Source: an uncultured Desulfomonile sp.
Lineage (GTDB): Bacteria; Desulfobacterota; Desulfomonilia; Desulfomonilales; Desulfomonilaceae
Length of the DNA stretch: 20,404 nt
NCBI GenBank assembly: GCA_937915285.1
Contig: CALDNG010000015.1
Location: forward strand, 1 to 20,404
Direction of reading: 5' to 3'
Below are positions 1-9,717 of the stretch, piece after piece (positions within the stretch are counted from its first letter, which is position 1; each line of letters opens with the position of its first letter). The notes under the pieces were generated by a model. That model had not been told where the DNA came from and did no database searches. It saw nothing but the letters and a program-made list of their open reading frames with translations. The position numbers were made by a program, and so were the translations under genes.

Positions 1-2
1 TG

Positions 3-992
3 GGAGTAGGAGGTATGGCCATGTTCAAGGCAGAAGTACCTTCTCCGGTGATGGACAAATTGAAGCCAACCGTGACTGAGACTGCAAAGACTTTGTGGAA
101 GGTATACATACTTCTGACTTTAATTGAAGTCATACTGCTTTACATAGCGGGGATGAATCTTTTTGACTCTATTTGCCACACTTTTGGTACTCTTGCTACT
201 GGCGGCTTCTCGACCAAAAACCTTTCCCTGGCTCATTACAACAGTGACGCAATTAATATTATCATTACAGTGTTCATGCTCCTGGCGGCCCTAAATTTCA
301 CGCTTCATTTCCACGCTCTGAAAGGAAAGCCGAGCGCTTACACCAGTTCCATTGAGTGTGTGGTGTATATAAGTGTTTTTGCGTTGGCGTCGGCATTTAT
401 TGCTTTCACAGTGTATGAAACACATCATGATTCGGTAAAGGAGTCAGTGATTCAGTCGACGTTTCAAGTCGCGTCAATAATGTCAACAACCGGTTTTGCC
501 TCGACTGACTGGGAGAAATGGCCCTGGTCCTGTCAGTGGCTGCTGTTTTGCCTCATGTTCATGGGTGGCTGTGCTGGTGGAACGGGCGGTGGAATAAAGT
601 GTATGCGACTGGTTGTTGTGACCAAGCACATATTCAGGGAGCTAAAGCTTCTGATACATCCTCGGGCGGTCATGGCCATAAAAATGGACGGGAAAGTGGT
701 AGGGGCGCCGATCATTAACAGTATCATGGCCTTTGTAGCGCTATTTGTAGGAGTGTGGACAGCTTCCACCATTTGCCTGGTGATCATGGATGTCGATGTA
801 GTGACCGCTATCGGGGCCTGCGCTTCCGCCCTCTCAAATATAGGTCCCGGATTACACCTAGTGGGCGCCATGGATAATTACGGCTGGATGTCACCGGGAT
901 GCAAGATTTTGTTAACCTTTGATATGCTTGTGGGACGCCTGGAGCTTTACACTGTCTTTATACTCTTTGTAGGTGATTTCTGGAGACGGTAG
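3..992 (+). CDS. trkH: TrkH-family potassium uptake protein, C-terminal part (5' truncated by window edge)
   Basis: This is the membrane subunit of a Trk/Ktr-type K+ uptake system, which moves K+ across the inner membrane and is normally gated by the soluble TrkA protein. The frame is open to the window edge, so the true start lies upstream and roughly the last two thirds of the protein is present. Filter-like segments of the SKT superfamily can be seen: LATGGFST, then MSTTGFAS, then GGCAGGTGGGIK, and finally SNIGPG. They alternate with hydrophobic segments that would form the M1-P-M2 repeats. The C-terminus, with GRLELYTV near the end, is typical of TrkH. The stop lies 17 bp from the stop of the convergent hybrid kinase gene, leaving no room for a terminator between them. 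No trkA is visible; it may lie upstream. The family call is secure; ion selectivity is inferred from the family. Confidence 0.93.
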   Translation, partial: GVGGMAMFKAEVPSPVMDKLKPTVTETAKTLWKVYILLTLIEVILLYIAGMNLFDSICHTFGTLATGGFSTKNLSLAHYNSDAINIIITVFMLLAALNFTLHFHALKGKPSAYTSSIECVVYISVFALASAFIAFTVYETHHDSVKESVIQSTFQVASIMSTTGFASTDWEKWPWSCQWLLFCLMFMGGCAGGTGGGIKCMRLVVVTKHIFRELKLLIHPRAVMAIKMDGKVVGAPIINSIMAFVALFVGVWTASTICLVIMDVDVVTAIGACASALSNIGPGLHLVGAMDNYGWMSPGCKILLTFDMLVGRLELYTVFILFVGDFWRR

Positions 993-1009
993 TCATGACC
1001 AGGCTTTTA

Positions 1010-3118
1010 TCAGGTGTCCAAAACTCGTCTTATCTGCAGCAGCAGTTCATCCGTATTGTAGGGTTTGCGCACAAAACCTTTGGCTAGCTCCAAAATTTTT
1101 GCCCTTTCATCGGCTTCGGACGCATAACCGCTCGCTATTATGGCTTTGACGTCCGGGTTTATCCTGATCAAATTCTCCAGGCATTCTTTTCCGCCCATTT
1201 GTGGCATGATCAAGTCCAGAATAACCATGTCTATCTCATTTTTGTACAGCCTGAAGAGTTCAATAGCCCCGAGGGGTGATGAAGATGTTATCACGTTGTA
1301 GCCAACCATTGAGAGAAGCTCTTTAACGAAATTGAGAATAGCCTCTTCATCATCAACTACCAGGATTAGTTCCGAACCCGTGGGATAAACCTCAACATGA
1401 CTAGATTCCAACTCACCGGCTTGTATGGTGGCAGTGGGAAAATAGAGCAGGAAAGATGTTCCCACATTCGGCTTGCTCGAACAGACGATGTGACCACCAT
1501 AGCTCTTAACTATTCCGAACACCATTGACAGACCGAGTCCTGTGCCTTCTCCCTGCGCTTTTGTCGTGAAGAATGGCTCAAAGATTCGGTCCAGAATTTG
1601 GTTTCCAATGCCATGGCCGGTGTCAGAGACGGTCAATAGGATGTGTTGTCCCGGAGACATGTCCGGGTATGAGTGACAAAAAGTGTCGTCAAGCGCAACG
1701 GCGCAGGTCGATATGGTGAGTTTACCACCTGATTTCATGGCATACTGGGCATTTACGGCGAGGTTAAGGAGTATCTGTTCTATTTGGGTTTCGTCAGCGA
1801 GAACCGGGGGTAACCTGTCTGCAAGATCAAGGTGAATTTCTATCATCTTTGGAATTGTTCTCTGCAGCAGATCATTGATTCGGACTATCTGAGAGTTCAG
1901 ATCAATAGGCGCAAGCTTTGCCTCGCAGTTACTGCTGAATGTCAATATCCGCTGGACCAGGTCCCGGCCTCTTTCAGAGGCGGACTTGATAGCTTTGGCT
2001 GACTCATAATCATGATCCCATTCTTCTTTTTTCCTAAGTATCAGATCAGAATAACCCAAAATGATTTGAAGAAGATTGTTGAAGTCATGGGCAATGCCAC
2101 CGGCTAGTGTCCCTATAGCCTCCATTTTTTGAGCCTGATTCAATTGTGCGCGCAGACTTTCACGCTCTTTTTCGACCTTTCGCCTATTGGTTAAATCACG
2201 AACTATCGCCATCACAAGAGGCTCATTCAGGTTATTAATGCGATTGAGACTCACTTCAGCCTCGAAAACCTTGCCGGTTGCCGTATTATGGCGCCACTCA
2301 AAAATCTGGGATTGTCCATTCAGCGCCGCGCTAATTTTCTGTTTCGCCTTTACTTCGGATAGTGATCCATCGGGCTGGTACGCCGGCGAAAAATGCCACG
2401 GGCTTTTCCCTATCAACTGTTCCCTCGAGCAACCAAATGCGCGTAAAGTCTTTTCGTTACAATCCAGAAAAACATTTCCATCCAGGACAAAAATGCTGTC
2501 ATGTGCGCAATCAAACAAGGCCCGATACATGGCCTCGCTTTTCTTAAGATTTTCCTGGGCAATTTTTCTAGTAGTTACGTCGCGGGCAGACCCATGCACA
2601 CCGATGGGCCTAGAGCCGTCCATGATGACCCGTGACAAAACCTCAACCCATTTGTAGTTTCCCTCCTTTGTTTTGACGCGGATTTCATAAGGACCTGTAA
2701 CAGTCTCTCCATGTAGGGTTTTTCGCCTGAAATTCTTCTCGACCGTCTCCAAATGATCCTCAGCCACAATATCCCTGAAATTTAGCTTCAGGAATTCTTC
2801 CGTCTCGTAACCGAACATCGTCTTCGCTGCCTGGTTGACAGAAGTGTAAAAGCCGTCAAGATCATGGGTGTATATGAAATCTTGAGCATTCTCAAATAAT
2901 TCCAGGTATCTGAGGGCTATTTCTTCTCTCTGCTCTTCAGCCCTTTTACAATCTGTTGTGTCCCGGACTTTGGCCTGAAAACCCCCTATTTTTGGGTACT
3001 CGGATTTTGATTGCTCATCCAGACCCTCGTCCACAAAATCGCGTTTTTCGGATGTGGAGGTCTTTTTTAGGGACAGATCATCAAGTTGATCTGCTAACCC
3101 TCGTTCATATGGAGTCAT
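1010..3118 (-). CDS. PAS-PAS hybrid sensor histidine kinase with C-terminal receiver domain
   Basis: This is a soluble two-component sensor with no membrane segment. From the ATG at 3118 (702 aa) the order is: about 65 residues resembling the tail of a worn PAS domain ([18 protein letters not shown]), PAS at about 71-186, PAS at about 194-314, and HisKA with phospho-acceptor His344 in [11 protein letters not shown]. The ATPase domain follows (N-box near [16 protein letters not shown] 499-504, GTGLGLS 525-531), then a receiver with the acidic pair Asp589/590, phospho-acceptor Asp635, Ser663 and Lys685. All catalytic residues appear intact. There is no output domain, so it probably signals through a phosphorelay partner elsewhere. 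An in-frame TTG at 3130 is an alternative start; the ATG is preferred because of better spacing behind GGGTGA. It follows the P-II-like gene by about 100 bp on the same strand and may be cotranscribed. The signal sensed is unknown. Confidence 0.9.
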   Translation of the reverse strand: MTPYERGLADQLDDLSLKKTSTSEKRDFVDEGLDEQSKSEYPKIGGFQAKVRDTTDCKRAEEQREEIALRYLELFENAQDFIYTHDLDGFYTSVNQAAKTMFGYETEEFLKLNFRDIVAEDHLETVEKNFRRKTLHGETVTGPYEIRVKTKEGNYKWVEVLSRVIMDGSRPIGVHGSARDVTTRKIAQENLKKSEAMYRALFDCAHDSIFVLDGNVFLDCNEKTLRAFGCSREQLIGKSPWHFSPAYQPDGSLSEVKAKQKISAALNGQSQIFEWRHNTATGKVFEAEVSLNRINNLNEPLVMAIVRDLTNRRKVEKERESLRAQLNQAQKMEAIGTLAGGIAHDFNNLLQIILGYSDLILRKKEEWDHDYESAKAIKSASERGRDLVQRILTFSSNCEAKLAPIDLNSQIVRINDLLQRTIPKMIEIHLDLADRLPPVLADETQIEQILLNLAVNAQYAMKSGGKLTISTCAVALDDTFCHSYPDMSPGQHILLTVSDTGHGIGNQILDRIFEPFFTTKAQGEGTGLGLSMVFGIVKSYGGHIVCSSKPNVGTSFLLYFPTATIQAGELESSHVEVYPTGSELILVVDDEEAILNFVKELLSMVGYNVITSSSPLGAIELFRLYKNEIDMVILDLIMPQMGGKECLENLIRINPDVKAIIASGYASEADERAKILELAKGFVRKPYNTDELLLQIRRVLDT

Positions 3119-3221
3119 TTGATCACCCAAACACCTTGCAGTATACGGATGTAGTTTAGAGCTGCCTCTGAAAGACTTTTGTATCTAAGAGCAAGACACT
3201 GAAAAATTGCAATTAACTTAT

Positions 3222-3569
3222 TCAGGTAGATAGAGCGTCTTCGTTTGTTTCGCCGGTTCTCACCCGCACAACGGTTTCAACTCGCTGTACGATCAAGGCG
3301 CCGTCCTCATACTTACCTGAATTTCCATGGAGACATATTGCTTCGATGACCCTATCTTCAAGGTCGTCGGGCGCCACAACCTTAAGCAGGACCTTGGGAA
3401 CGAGTTGAAGTTCATTCTGGCTGATTTCTGGTCGGGCTCTTCGGTAGGTTTTTGGAGATGCCGACTGTAAAACTTCTATCACGGTCATTCCACCAACACC
3501 GATTTCATCAAGTGCGTCACGCACATCATCTAATTTGTACGGTTTCAACACCGCTTCAATCGAAACCAT
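3222..3569 (-). CDS. P-II-like signalling protein with degenerate T-loop
   Basis: At 115 aa it has the usual P-II length. The N-terminus (IEAVLKPYKLDDVRDAL, then GGMTVIEV) and the C-terminal part (PKVLLKVVAPDD, then RVRTGE) match the GlnB/GlnK fold, which normally reads 2-oxoglutarate and ATP/ADP and controls nitrogen metabolism. The T-loop is abnormal. The usual glycines and the Gln39 of E. coli GlnB are replaced (SASPKTYRRARPEIS), and there is no tyrosine at the place of the uridylylated Tyr51. In the B-loop the equivalents of Gly87 and Lys90 are Glu88 and Ala91. I infer a P-II relative that has lost normal uridylylation and probably normal 2-oxoglutarate binding. No amtB, glnA or glnD is visible. 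A GAGAGGAT ribosome site lies ahead of the ATG. The downstream neighbour is the hybrid kinase, which is a plausible partner. Confidence 0.85.
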   Translation of the reverse strand: MVSIEAVLKPYKLDDVRDALDEIGVGGMTVIEVLQSASPKTYRRARPEISQNELQLVPKVLLKVVAPDDLEDRVIEAICLHGNSGKYEDGALIVQRVETVVRVRTGETNEDALST

Positions 3570-3609
3570 GGCGTCGGCGATCCTCTCTCCAAGCGTCAGA
3601 ATTCTTTTT

Positions 3610-3638
3610 AATATACTACATTACAAAAAAATACTGAA
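3610..3638 (-). promoter_or_regulatory. Possible promoter of the P-II-like gene
   Basis: On the minus strand TTCAGT, a 17-bp spacer and TATATT lie about 40 bp upstream of the P-II-like start, inside an AT-rich stretch. The -10 is good, but the -35 matches the consensus poorly. No sigma-54 (GG-N10-GC) element was seen, although many P-II genes use one. Confidence 0.3.
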
Positions 3639-3682
3639 TCAGCCATTTTTACAAAATTAATTTGTGTGAGCCAACAGTTACC

Positions 3683-4606
3683 TCATCCAAAAACGATTAG
3701 AACCACTGACAGAGACAGTATGGACAGTGTGGTGGTAACCAGTATGGACGAAGTGGCCAGATCCACATCGCTGTTAAGCTGGGATGACAAGATATAATTC
3801 TGGGGTGATGTCGGCAACGCAAAATAGACCATGGCTACCTGAATTGCCAGAGGGGTAACTTCCAGTTGTTTCAGGGTGATGTATCCTAAAACAGGCATCG
3901 CAACCAATTTGATAATAGAGAGTTGAAATGATTTTGCCAGAAATTTTCTCGAACCGGAGAAACTCAGGGTTCCTCCGATTGAAACCAGCGCCAGCGGTAA
4001 GGTAAGCGAAGACATGAGTCCCAGGGTGTTATCAATGAAGGTTGGGAGGGGAACGGACATCCTCGAATAAAGTATTCCGCCCAGACAGGCCAGAATAAGC
4101 GGATTTGATATCATGGCCTTTACCACCAGCCGCATTCTTGAAATTCCTGAGCCGGATTCACCCGAATACCAGATCATGCTAGACACAACCAGAACATTGA
4201 TAAACGGTATAACGAATCCAATGAGCACCCCAAAAGTACGCCCACCGGCATCTCCGAATGCTGAAAAAGTCAGAGCAAGCCCAATATATGAACTGAATCG
4301 GTAACACCCCTGCGAAAATGAGCCAATCTCATACTGGGCCATGCCGGTTAACTTGCAGAAAAGAATGCTCATACTGAAAATCATGAAAACAGTTAAAAAA
4401 ACCCCAAAAACAAGTTCTGTCTCTATACCGAAGTCGTCAACTGGCTTGCTTATCTTCCAGAAAAGTAAGCACGGAAAGAATATGTAATAAATAAGACGAT
4501 CAGTTGAACTGATGAACGAGTCGCCAAGCCATCCCCAATGTTTAAGGAATATTCCAAGGCAAATTACTACGAAAATCGGTAGCAGGTTGTTCAATATTAG
4601 AGCCAC
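3683..4606 (-). CDS. AEC (auxin efflux carrier / MdcF-like) family permease
   Basis: This is a very hydrophobic integral membrane protein of about 307 aa with roughly ten predicted helices. It has the typical AEC start (LPIFVVICLGIFLKHWGWL) and a short hydrophilic middle before the second helix bundle (LRMVV-like RMRLVVKAMISNPLI, then SLTLPLALVSIGGTLSF). Bacterial members carry malonate, malate or other organic anions, or amino-acid-like solutes; nothing here fixes the substrate. The frame can begin at a TTG at 4621, but a GTG at 4606 sits 7 bp behind AAGGA (4614-4618) and gives the usual family N-terminus, so it is preferred. The gene is divergent from the sensor kinase at 4754 and may be regulated with it. 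That is inference only. Confidence 0.88.
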   Translation of the reverse strand: MALILNNLLPIFVVICLGIFLKHWGWLGDSFISSTDRLIYYIFFPCLLFWKISKPVDDFGIETELVFGVFLTVFMIFSMSILFCKLTGMAQYEIGSFSQGCYRFSSYIGLALTFSAFGDAGGRTFGVLIGFVIPFINVLVVSSMIWYSGESGSGISRMRLVVKAMISNPLILACLGGILYSRMSVPLPTFIDNTLGLMSSLTLPLALVSIGGTLSFSGSRKFLAKSFQLSIIKLVAMPVLGYITLKQLEVTPLAIQVAMVYFALPTSPQNYILSSQLNSDVDLATSSILVTTTLSILSLSVVLIVFG

Positions 4607-4753
4607 GACTAATTCCTTCAAGACTTTGAAGAATCTGTGTTCCGGATCAATATCCTATAATTCATATTTTACTGATGCTATATTTGATCATGTATCCTAT
4701 ACAGGTCGCGTCTTTTATCCCACAAAAATTTTTTCAGGCATGGCAGGTAGTAA

Positions 4754-6595
4754 ATGCTGGGCACGAGAGAACCCGACATATCCAATACCTCTTATTCTAA
4801 ATTGCTTCGCGGATTCATAGTCGGAGCCGTAGCATGTTCCGTATTCCCACTTTTTCTGCTCGGATGGATCAGCTTCCTGAACTATTCAGACTTTTCTACG
4901 TCAAGGATGTCCGAATATTTCAAAAACGCAGCAATAGACAACAGAAAGATCGTGGAGTTGTTCCTCGAAGACAGGGTCTCCAACATAAAGCTGATAGCTG
5001 CAACTAATTCTTTCGATTACCTCAAGGAATCGTCCAACATTAACGACATGTTCAGGATATTAAACCAGAGGGTATCGCATTTCACTAATCTGGCTGTGAT
5101 CGATTCGGATGGAAATCAGGTAGCCTACGCGGGCCAGTTCAATCTTTCCGGAACGGATTACACTGAAACAGAGTGGTTTCAGGAAGTTACGGAAAAAGGT
5201 GTCTGCATCAGTAAAGTTGCCTTGGGATTCCCCAAAAAGCCACATTTCTCCATAGCGGTTCGTCAGTCTGATGATCGAGAAGGCTTCTGGATACTTAGGG
5301 CGACGATAGAGACGCAATCACTGGAGTCATTAATTGACATGACCAAGAGTGGTGAAACAGGCGAGGTTTTCGTTGTCGCTAGTAACGGAGTTTACCAGAC
5401 CAGTCCCAGACTTCATGGCGCTATCATGGAAAAATCATCACTGCCGATAGACCTGTTCAAGGGTGATAGCGGGGTGATGATACTGGATGTCGAGAATCCA
5501 TCAAGATCAATTTCTATAGAAGAAAGTATCCCATTAAAATATAGACTTAGTATCACATTCTCTGCACCGCACTCTAGGCAGATCTTAGCTTATTCAAAGC
5601 TCAAAAACCCTGAATGGTTTGTAGTAGCCAAGCAGGATTTTCTTGAATTTTTCGGTGACATAGACCATCTCAATCTTGTAATTCTTGCTCTTCTCCACAT
5701 GAGCATTCTTGCCATAGTCATCGTTTCATCACTAACCGCCCGTTACATGACAAGATTGATTGAAAGACGTGACAAAGAGGCGGAGAAACTGAACCGTCAA
5801 TTATCACGTGCCAGAAAACTAGCCTCTGTGGGTGAACTGGCAGCTGGAGTTGCCCATGAAATCAACAACCCACTTGCTGTAATCATGACGGAGACTATGG
5901 TAATGCGTGAGTTGACGGCCGATGAACAAGACATACGTCAGCAGTTCAGGGATGATCTGTTCAATTCCCTGTCACAAATTGACGGCCAAATCCAGCGTTG
6001 CGCCCACATAACACAAAGCCTTCTCAATTTCTCAAGAAGAATATCTTCAGCTTCCGAATTTGTGGATATCAATAGCGTCCTCAAAGATGTAACCGGTTTT
6101 GTTGAAAGGAAGGCCCTGTCATGTGGTGTCAAGCTGTCACTGAATTTGGAGCAGAACCTTCCCGAACTGAAAACCGACCGTTTCGAACTTGAACAGGTAT
6201 TTCTTAATCTAATAAACAATGCTATTGACGCTAATGAAGGAAAAACGGAAGGTAGTGTCAACATTGTTTCGAGGCTTGATCAGGTCCGAAAGGGCGTAAT
6301 TGTATCTGTGGCAGACACCGGAACAGGTATTCCCGATGACAATCTTGACAGGCTTTTTGATCCGTTCTTTACAACAAAGCCTCCCGGAAGGGGCACTGGA
6401 TTGGGCCTATCAATCTCATATTCTATAGTCAAACATTTGGGTGGCGAAATTACGGTTCAAAGTGAATTGGGCCGGGGCGCTGTATTCTCAATATTCCTGC
6501 CCTATCTATCTGAAGAACAAAAGAACGCTCTGTATATGGGAGAGAACACCACGAAGGAAAATCAGGATGAAAAAACCCAGGCTGTTAATAGTTGA
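4754..6595 (+). CDS. Membrane-bound Cache-type sensor histidine kinase
   Basis: This is a 613-aa sensor kinase. A transmembrane helix at about 17-42 and another at about 306-328 enclose a periplasmic region of about 260 residues that resembles a double-Cache ligand sensor (an [14 protein letters not shown] segment is visible). A coiled coil at about 335-357 leads to HisKA, with His368 in [18 protein letters not shown]. The ATPase domain follows (LINNAIDA near 486-493, DTGTGI 521-526, GTGLGLS 547-553). All kinase motifs look intact. The 3' end overlaps the response regulator by 29 bp, so the two are a cognate, translationally coupled pair. The start has only a weak AGG-rich site ahead. A TATAAT at 4656-4661 might serve as -10, but I see no matching -35. 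The ligand is unknown; the divergent AEC permease hints at a small organic anion. Confidence 0.92.
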   Translation: MLGTREPDISNTSYSKLLRGFIVGAVACSVFPLFLLGWISFLNYSDFSTSRMSEYFKNAAIDNRKIVELFLEDRVSNIKLIAATNSFDYLKESSNINDMFRILNQRVSHFTNLAVIDSDGNQVAYAGQFNLSGTDYTETEWFQEVTEKGVCISKVALGFPKKPHFSIAVRQSDDREGFWILRATIETQSLESLIDMTKSGETGEVFVVASNGVYQTSPRLHGAIMEKSSLPIDLFKGDSGVMILDVENPSRSISIEESIPLKYRLSITFSAPHSRQILAYSKLKNPEWFVVAKQDFLEFFGDIDHLNLVILALLHMSILAIVIVSSLTARYMTRLIERRDKEAEKLNRQLSRARKLASVGELAAGVAHEINNPLAVIMTETMVMRELTADEQDIRQQFRDDLFNSLSQIDGQIQRCAHITQSLLNFSRRISSASEFVDINSVLKDVTGFVERKALSCGVKLSLNLEQNLPELKTDRFELEQVFLNLINNAIDANEGKTEGSVNIVSRLDQVRKGVIVSVADTGTGIPDDNLDRLFDPFFTTKPPGRGTGLGLSISYSIVKHLGGEITVQSELGRGAVFSIFLPYLSEEQKNALYMGENTTKENQDEKTQAVNS

Positions 6596-6950
6596 TGACG
6601 ACAAACTGTTGAATCACAATATGACATGGTTGCTCCGAAGAAAAGGCTATGAGGTCACTGGAGTCGAGGATGGTGAAAGCGCCCTGGCCTCGATTGAAAC
6701 GCAGGAATTTGATGTGATAATCCTTGACCAGAAAATGCCGGGTATGGGTGGCATCGAGGCTCTAAGGGAGATAAAGAAAAAACATCCCGACATCGAGGTC
6801 ATCATACTAACGGGAGCATCGTCGGTGGAATCTGCTGTGAAAGGGTTTGAATTTGGAGCCTATGATTATACGACCAAACCGATGCAGATGGACATCCTAG
6901 AGGAAAAAATTCAGAAAGCGTTTGAACGAAAACTGCTTTTAAAAGGCTAA
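6567..6950 (+). CDS. Single-domain (CheY-like) response regulator
   Basis: This is a 127-aa receiver domain with nothing after it. The acidic pocket is Asp10-12 (IVDDD), the phospho-acceptor is Asp54 (ILDQKMPGMGG), the switch residue is Thr82 (ILTGA) and the conserved lysine is Lys104 (TTKP). The frame stays open upstream to 6441 inside the kinase gene, but the ATG at 6567 sits 6 bp after AAGGAAA (6554-6560) and begins exactly where receivers begin, so it is the real start. The 29-bp overlap with the upstream kinase argues for coupled translation. With no DNA-binding or enzymatic output, it must act by protein contact or pass phosphate on in a relay. The target is not in view. Confidence 0.93.
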   Translation: MKKPRLLIVDDDKLLNHNMTWLLRRKGYEVTGVEDGESALASIETQEFDVIILDQKMPGMGGIEALREIKKKHPDIEVIILTGASSVESAVKGFEFGAYDYTTKPMQMDILEEKIQKAFERKLLLKG

Positions 6951-7001
6951 ATTTTACGGAACAGCAATGGGTCGGTCAAGAAAGGCTTAAAGCGCGGTTG
7001 G

Positions 7002-7026
7002 GGGAAAGGGCTGTTAACCCTTTCCC
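7002..7026. terminator. 9-bp perfect hairpin between the response regulator and dnaK (convergent)
   Basis: GGGAAAGGG (7002-7010) and CCCTTTCCC (7018-7026) form a perfect 9-bp stem with a 7-base loop between two convergent genes. No clear T-run follows on either strand, so this may be a weak bidirectional terminator or an mRNA 3' end protector. Confidence 0.5.
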
Positions 7027-7037
7027 GCGTTGAAAAT

Positions 7038-8975
7038 CTATTTCTTGGTGTCTTTCACTTCTTCGAAGTCTGCGTCTACTACATCGTCATCTGTTTTAGC
7101 GGAAGAATGTCCTGCAGATCCTTCATGTGGGCCACCAGCGTGCTCATGTCCTGCGCCGGCAGATCCGGAAGACTGCTGATACATGGCTTCAGCCAGTTTG
7201 TGAGAGGCTTGCTGCAGTTCTTCCATGGCGCTTTTCAAAGCGGCAGCGTCAGATCCTTCCATGGCGGACTTGGTCTTGGTCACCGCAGCCTCAATTGCGC
7301 TTCGGACTCCCGCGTCAACCTTGTCCCCATGCTCCTTGAGTGTTTTTTCCGTCATATACACTGTTGAATCAGCCTGATTGCGTAGGTCTATAAGTTCTCG
7401 TTTTTTCTTGTCTTCCTCAGCATGAGACTCAGCGTCCCGTATCATCTGCTGAATTTCAGCTTCTGTCAATCCGCTCGAGGCGGTGATCTTTATGGACTGC
7501 TCTTTCCCTGTTCCCAAATCCTTGGCGGAAACATGAACAATACCGTTGGCGTCTATATCAAAAGTGACCTCAATCTGAGGGATGCCCCGTGGAGCCGGCG
7601 GGATGCCGACGAGTTCGAATCTCCCGAGGGTTTTGTTGTCATGGGCCATTTCCCTCTCACCCTGCAGTACGTGAATGGATACAGAGGGCTGGTTGTCTGA
7701 AGCAGTCGAGAACACCTGACTTTTTCGGGTCGGGATGGTGGTGTTTTTCTCGATCAGTCTGGTAAAAACACTTCCGAGCGTTTCAATTCCCAGGGATAGC
7801 GGAGTCACGTCGAGTAAAAGGACGTCCTTGACGTCTCCTTTGAGCACTGCTCCCTGTATGGCTGCCCCTATGGCTACGACCTCATCGGGGTTCACACCTC
7901 TGTGAGGTTCCTTCCCAAAGAGTTCCTTTACCCTAGCCTGAACAGCAGGCATACGAGTCATGCCTCCAACCAGAATAACTTCATTAATCTGGCTGGCCGA
8001 CACACCGGCGTCTTTCATGGCCGTTCTGCAGGGGGCCACTGTTTTTTCGATCAGGTCGGCTACCAGGGCTTCAAGCTTAGACCTAGTCAGCTTCATTGTC
8101 AGGTGTTTGGGACCAGAGGCGTCGGCTGTAATGAACGGTAGATTGACATCCGTTTCCATGGACGAGCTAAGTTCTATTTTGGCCTTCTCTCCGGCCTCCT
8201 TGAGCCTCTGCAGCGCCATTTTGTCATTACGAAGATCTATGCCCTGGTCTTTTTTGAATTCATCGGCCAGGTAGTCTATGATCCTCTGATCAAAGTCCTC
8301 ACCACCAAGGTGAGTATCGCCGTTGGTTGACTTGACTTCGAATACTCCCTCTCCGATTTCGAGGACCGAAATGTCGAATGTTCCGCCGCCCAGATCGAAA
8401 ACCGCTACCTTTTCCTCTTTTTTCTTGTCAAGGCCATAAGCCAGTGATGCTGCAGTCGGTTCGTTGATGATCCTGAGGACATTCAAACCTGCTATTCGTC
8501 CAGCGTCCTTAGTGGCCTGCCTCTGAGAGTCATTGAAATATGCCGGCACAGTAACAACTGCGTCTGTAACTTCTTCTCCGAGGTAATCTTCAGCCGTCTG
8601 TTTCATCTTCTGTAAAATCATGGCAGAGATTTCAGCCGGTGTGTACTCTTTACCCCTGGATTCGACAGCGGCATCCCCGTTCTTTCCCGAAACAATCTTG
8701 TAAGGACATATTTTAGTGTCGCCCTGAACTTCCTTTGAATCGAATTTCCTTCCGATTAGCCTTTTTATGGCAAATAGCGTATTTTCAGGATTGGTAATTG
8801 CCTGTCTTTTTGCTACCTGTCCAACAAGCCTTTCGCCTGACTCGGAAAAAGCAACCATAGACGGCGTGGTCCTGCCACCTTCCGAATTGGTGATGACTAC
8901 TGGGTCTCCCCCCTCCATGACCGCCACACATGAATTGGTTGTTCCTAAATCGATTCCTATAACTTTACCGGCCAT
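7038..8975 (-). CDS. dnaK: Chaperone protein DnaK (Hsp70)
   Basis: This is the cytoplasmic ATP-dependent Hsp70 chaperone, 645 aa, full length for the family. The signatures are [13 protein letters not shown] at the N-terminus, [44 protein letters not shown] and the linker [18 protein letters not shown]. The substrate-binding domain and helical lid follow. The tail ends in the usual acidic motif (DADFEEVKD), preceded by a Gly/Ser-rich stretch holding four histidines, which is a little unusual. The ATG has a strong GGGAGGAAAAG ahead. It lies 64 bp downstream of grpE on the same strand, consistent with a grpE-dnaK operon. dnaJ does not follow; the next gene downstream is a convergent response regulator. 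Confidence 0.98.
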   Translation of the reverse strand: MAGKVIGIDLGTTNSCVAVMEGGDPVVITNSEGGRTTPSMVAFSESGERLVGQVAKRQAITNPENTLFAIKRLIGRKFDSKEVQGDTKICPYKIVSGKNGDAAVESRGKEYTPAEISAMILQKMKQTAEDYLGEEVTDAVVTVPAYFNDSQRQATKDAGRIAGLNVLRIINEPTAASLAYGLDKKKEEKVAVFDLGGGTFDISVLEIGEGVFEVKSTNGDTHLGGEDFDQRIIDYLADEFKKDQGIDLRNDKMALQRLKEAGEKAKIELSSSMETDVNLPFITADASGPKHLTMKLTRSKLEALVADLIEKTVAPCRTAMKDAGVSASQINEVILVGGMTRMPAVQARVKELFGKEPHRGVNPDEVVAIGAAIQGAVLKGDVKDVLLLDVTPLSLGIETLGSVFTRLIEKNTTIPTRKSQVFSTASDNQPSVSIHVLQGEREMAHDNKTLGRFELVGIPPAPRGIPQIEVTFDIDANGIVHVSAKDLGTGKEQSIKITASSGLTEAEIQQMIRDAESHAEEDKKKRELIDLRNQADSTVYMTEKTLKEHGDKVDAGVRSAIEAAVTKTKSAMEGSDAAALKSAMEELQQASHKLAEAMYQQSSGSAGAGHEHAGGPHEGSAGHSSAKTDDDVVDADFEEVKDTKK

Positions 8976-9039
8976 CTTTTCCTCCCGGCGCCCGGATCAG
9001 GGCGCTGTATTTATTGAATTTGCTTTAAATTCTGAAACT

Positions 9040-9660
9040 TTATTTCGTCGATACTACTACTTTGGCTGGGCGTAACAGCCTGTCCTGATACATGTAACCT
9101 TTCTCGAGTTCTTCGATCACCGAATTGGTATCTCTGCCCGGATCATTCAAAGTAGCTATAGCCTCCTGAAATTCAGGATTAAAGGGCCCCCCGACAGACT
9201 CGATTGCCTTGACGCCAAAACGGGACAAAACGTCTTTAAACATGTTCGCTGTCATTTTGACCCCGTCCAGGAGAGGTCCAGCCGACTTTGCGTCTGATGC
9301 GGCTATTGCCCTCTCAAGATTGTCCATGACCGGCAGCATATCTCTCAATAATTCTTCATTCCTGTATTTCTGGAACTTGCTCCGCTCCTGTATGCTGCGT
9401 TTCTTGTAATTCTCGAATTCGGCTACTGCGCGCATCCATTTATCACGGTTGTCTGCGGCGAGTTGGAGCGCCTCGTCAATGTCCACGCATTTATTTTGAG
9501 AGGTCTCATCGACAACTGGCAATTCCTCGGATTCTCCGCCTTCAGAAGGCCCCGACGGTCTCAACTCTCTTTTTTCCCTGTTTGCAAAAACTCCTTCGTC
9601 CTGTGCATCCTTACTGTCTGAAACATTCAGGTTTATTTTGTCGCTAGTGTTATCAATCAT
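9040..9660 (-). CDS. grpE: GrpE nucleotide exchange factor for DnaK
   Basis: This 206-aa protein is the cochaperone that releases ADP from DnaK. It has an acidic, low-complexity N-terminus (about 1-60), a long helical region (about 60-130, with RDKWMRAVAEFENYKKRS) and the C-terminal beta domain. The family signature is near the end (GYMYQDRLLRPAKVVVS). It is the first gene of the apparent grpE-dnaK operon. Upstream is a 335-bp gap rather than hrcA, and I find no CIRCE inverted repeat (TTAGCACTC-N9-GAGTGCTAA) there, so HrcA control is not supported by this sequence. Confidence 0.95.
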   Translation of the reverse strand: MIDNTSDKINLNVSDSKDAQDEGVFANREKRELRPSGPSEGGESEELPVVDETSQNKCVDIDEALQLAADNRDKWMRAVAEFENYKKRSIQERSKFQKYRNEELLRDMLPVMDNLERAIAASDAKSAGPLLDGVKMTANMFKDVLSRFGVKAIESVGGPFNPEFQEAIATLNDPGRDTNSVIEELEKGYMYQDRLLRPAKVVVSTK

Positions 9661-9689
9661 TTAATCGTCCCCGCGATTGTTTCCTATTG

Positions 9690-9717
9690 ATTAACCTGAC
9701 GTGATCCCAGGATTCAA
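9690..9717 (-). promoter_or_regulatory. Possible grpE promoter
   Basis: On the minus strand TTGAAT (9712-9717), a 16-bp spacer and GTTAAT (9690-9695) lie about 30 bp upstream of the grpE ATG. Each box matches the sigma-70 consensus at 4 of 6 positions. The palindrome at 9743-9752 sits just upstream of it and could be an operator. Confidence 0.3.

Noticed and set aside
6441..6566. N-terminal extension of the response regulator frame
   Set aside because: It lies within the kinase coding sequence, lacks a ribosome site and adds nothing to the receiver fold. The ATG at 6567 is better.
7608..7625. GTTCGAATCTCC, resembling the T-arm of a tRNA
   Set aside because: It is inside dnaK coding sequence and no matching acceptor, D or anticodon arms can be built around it.
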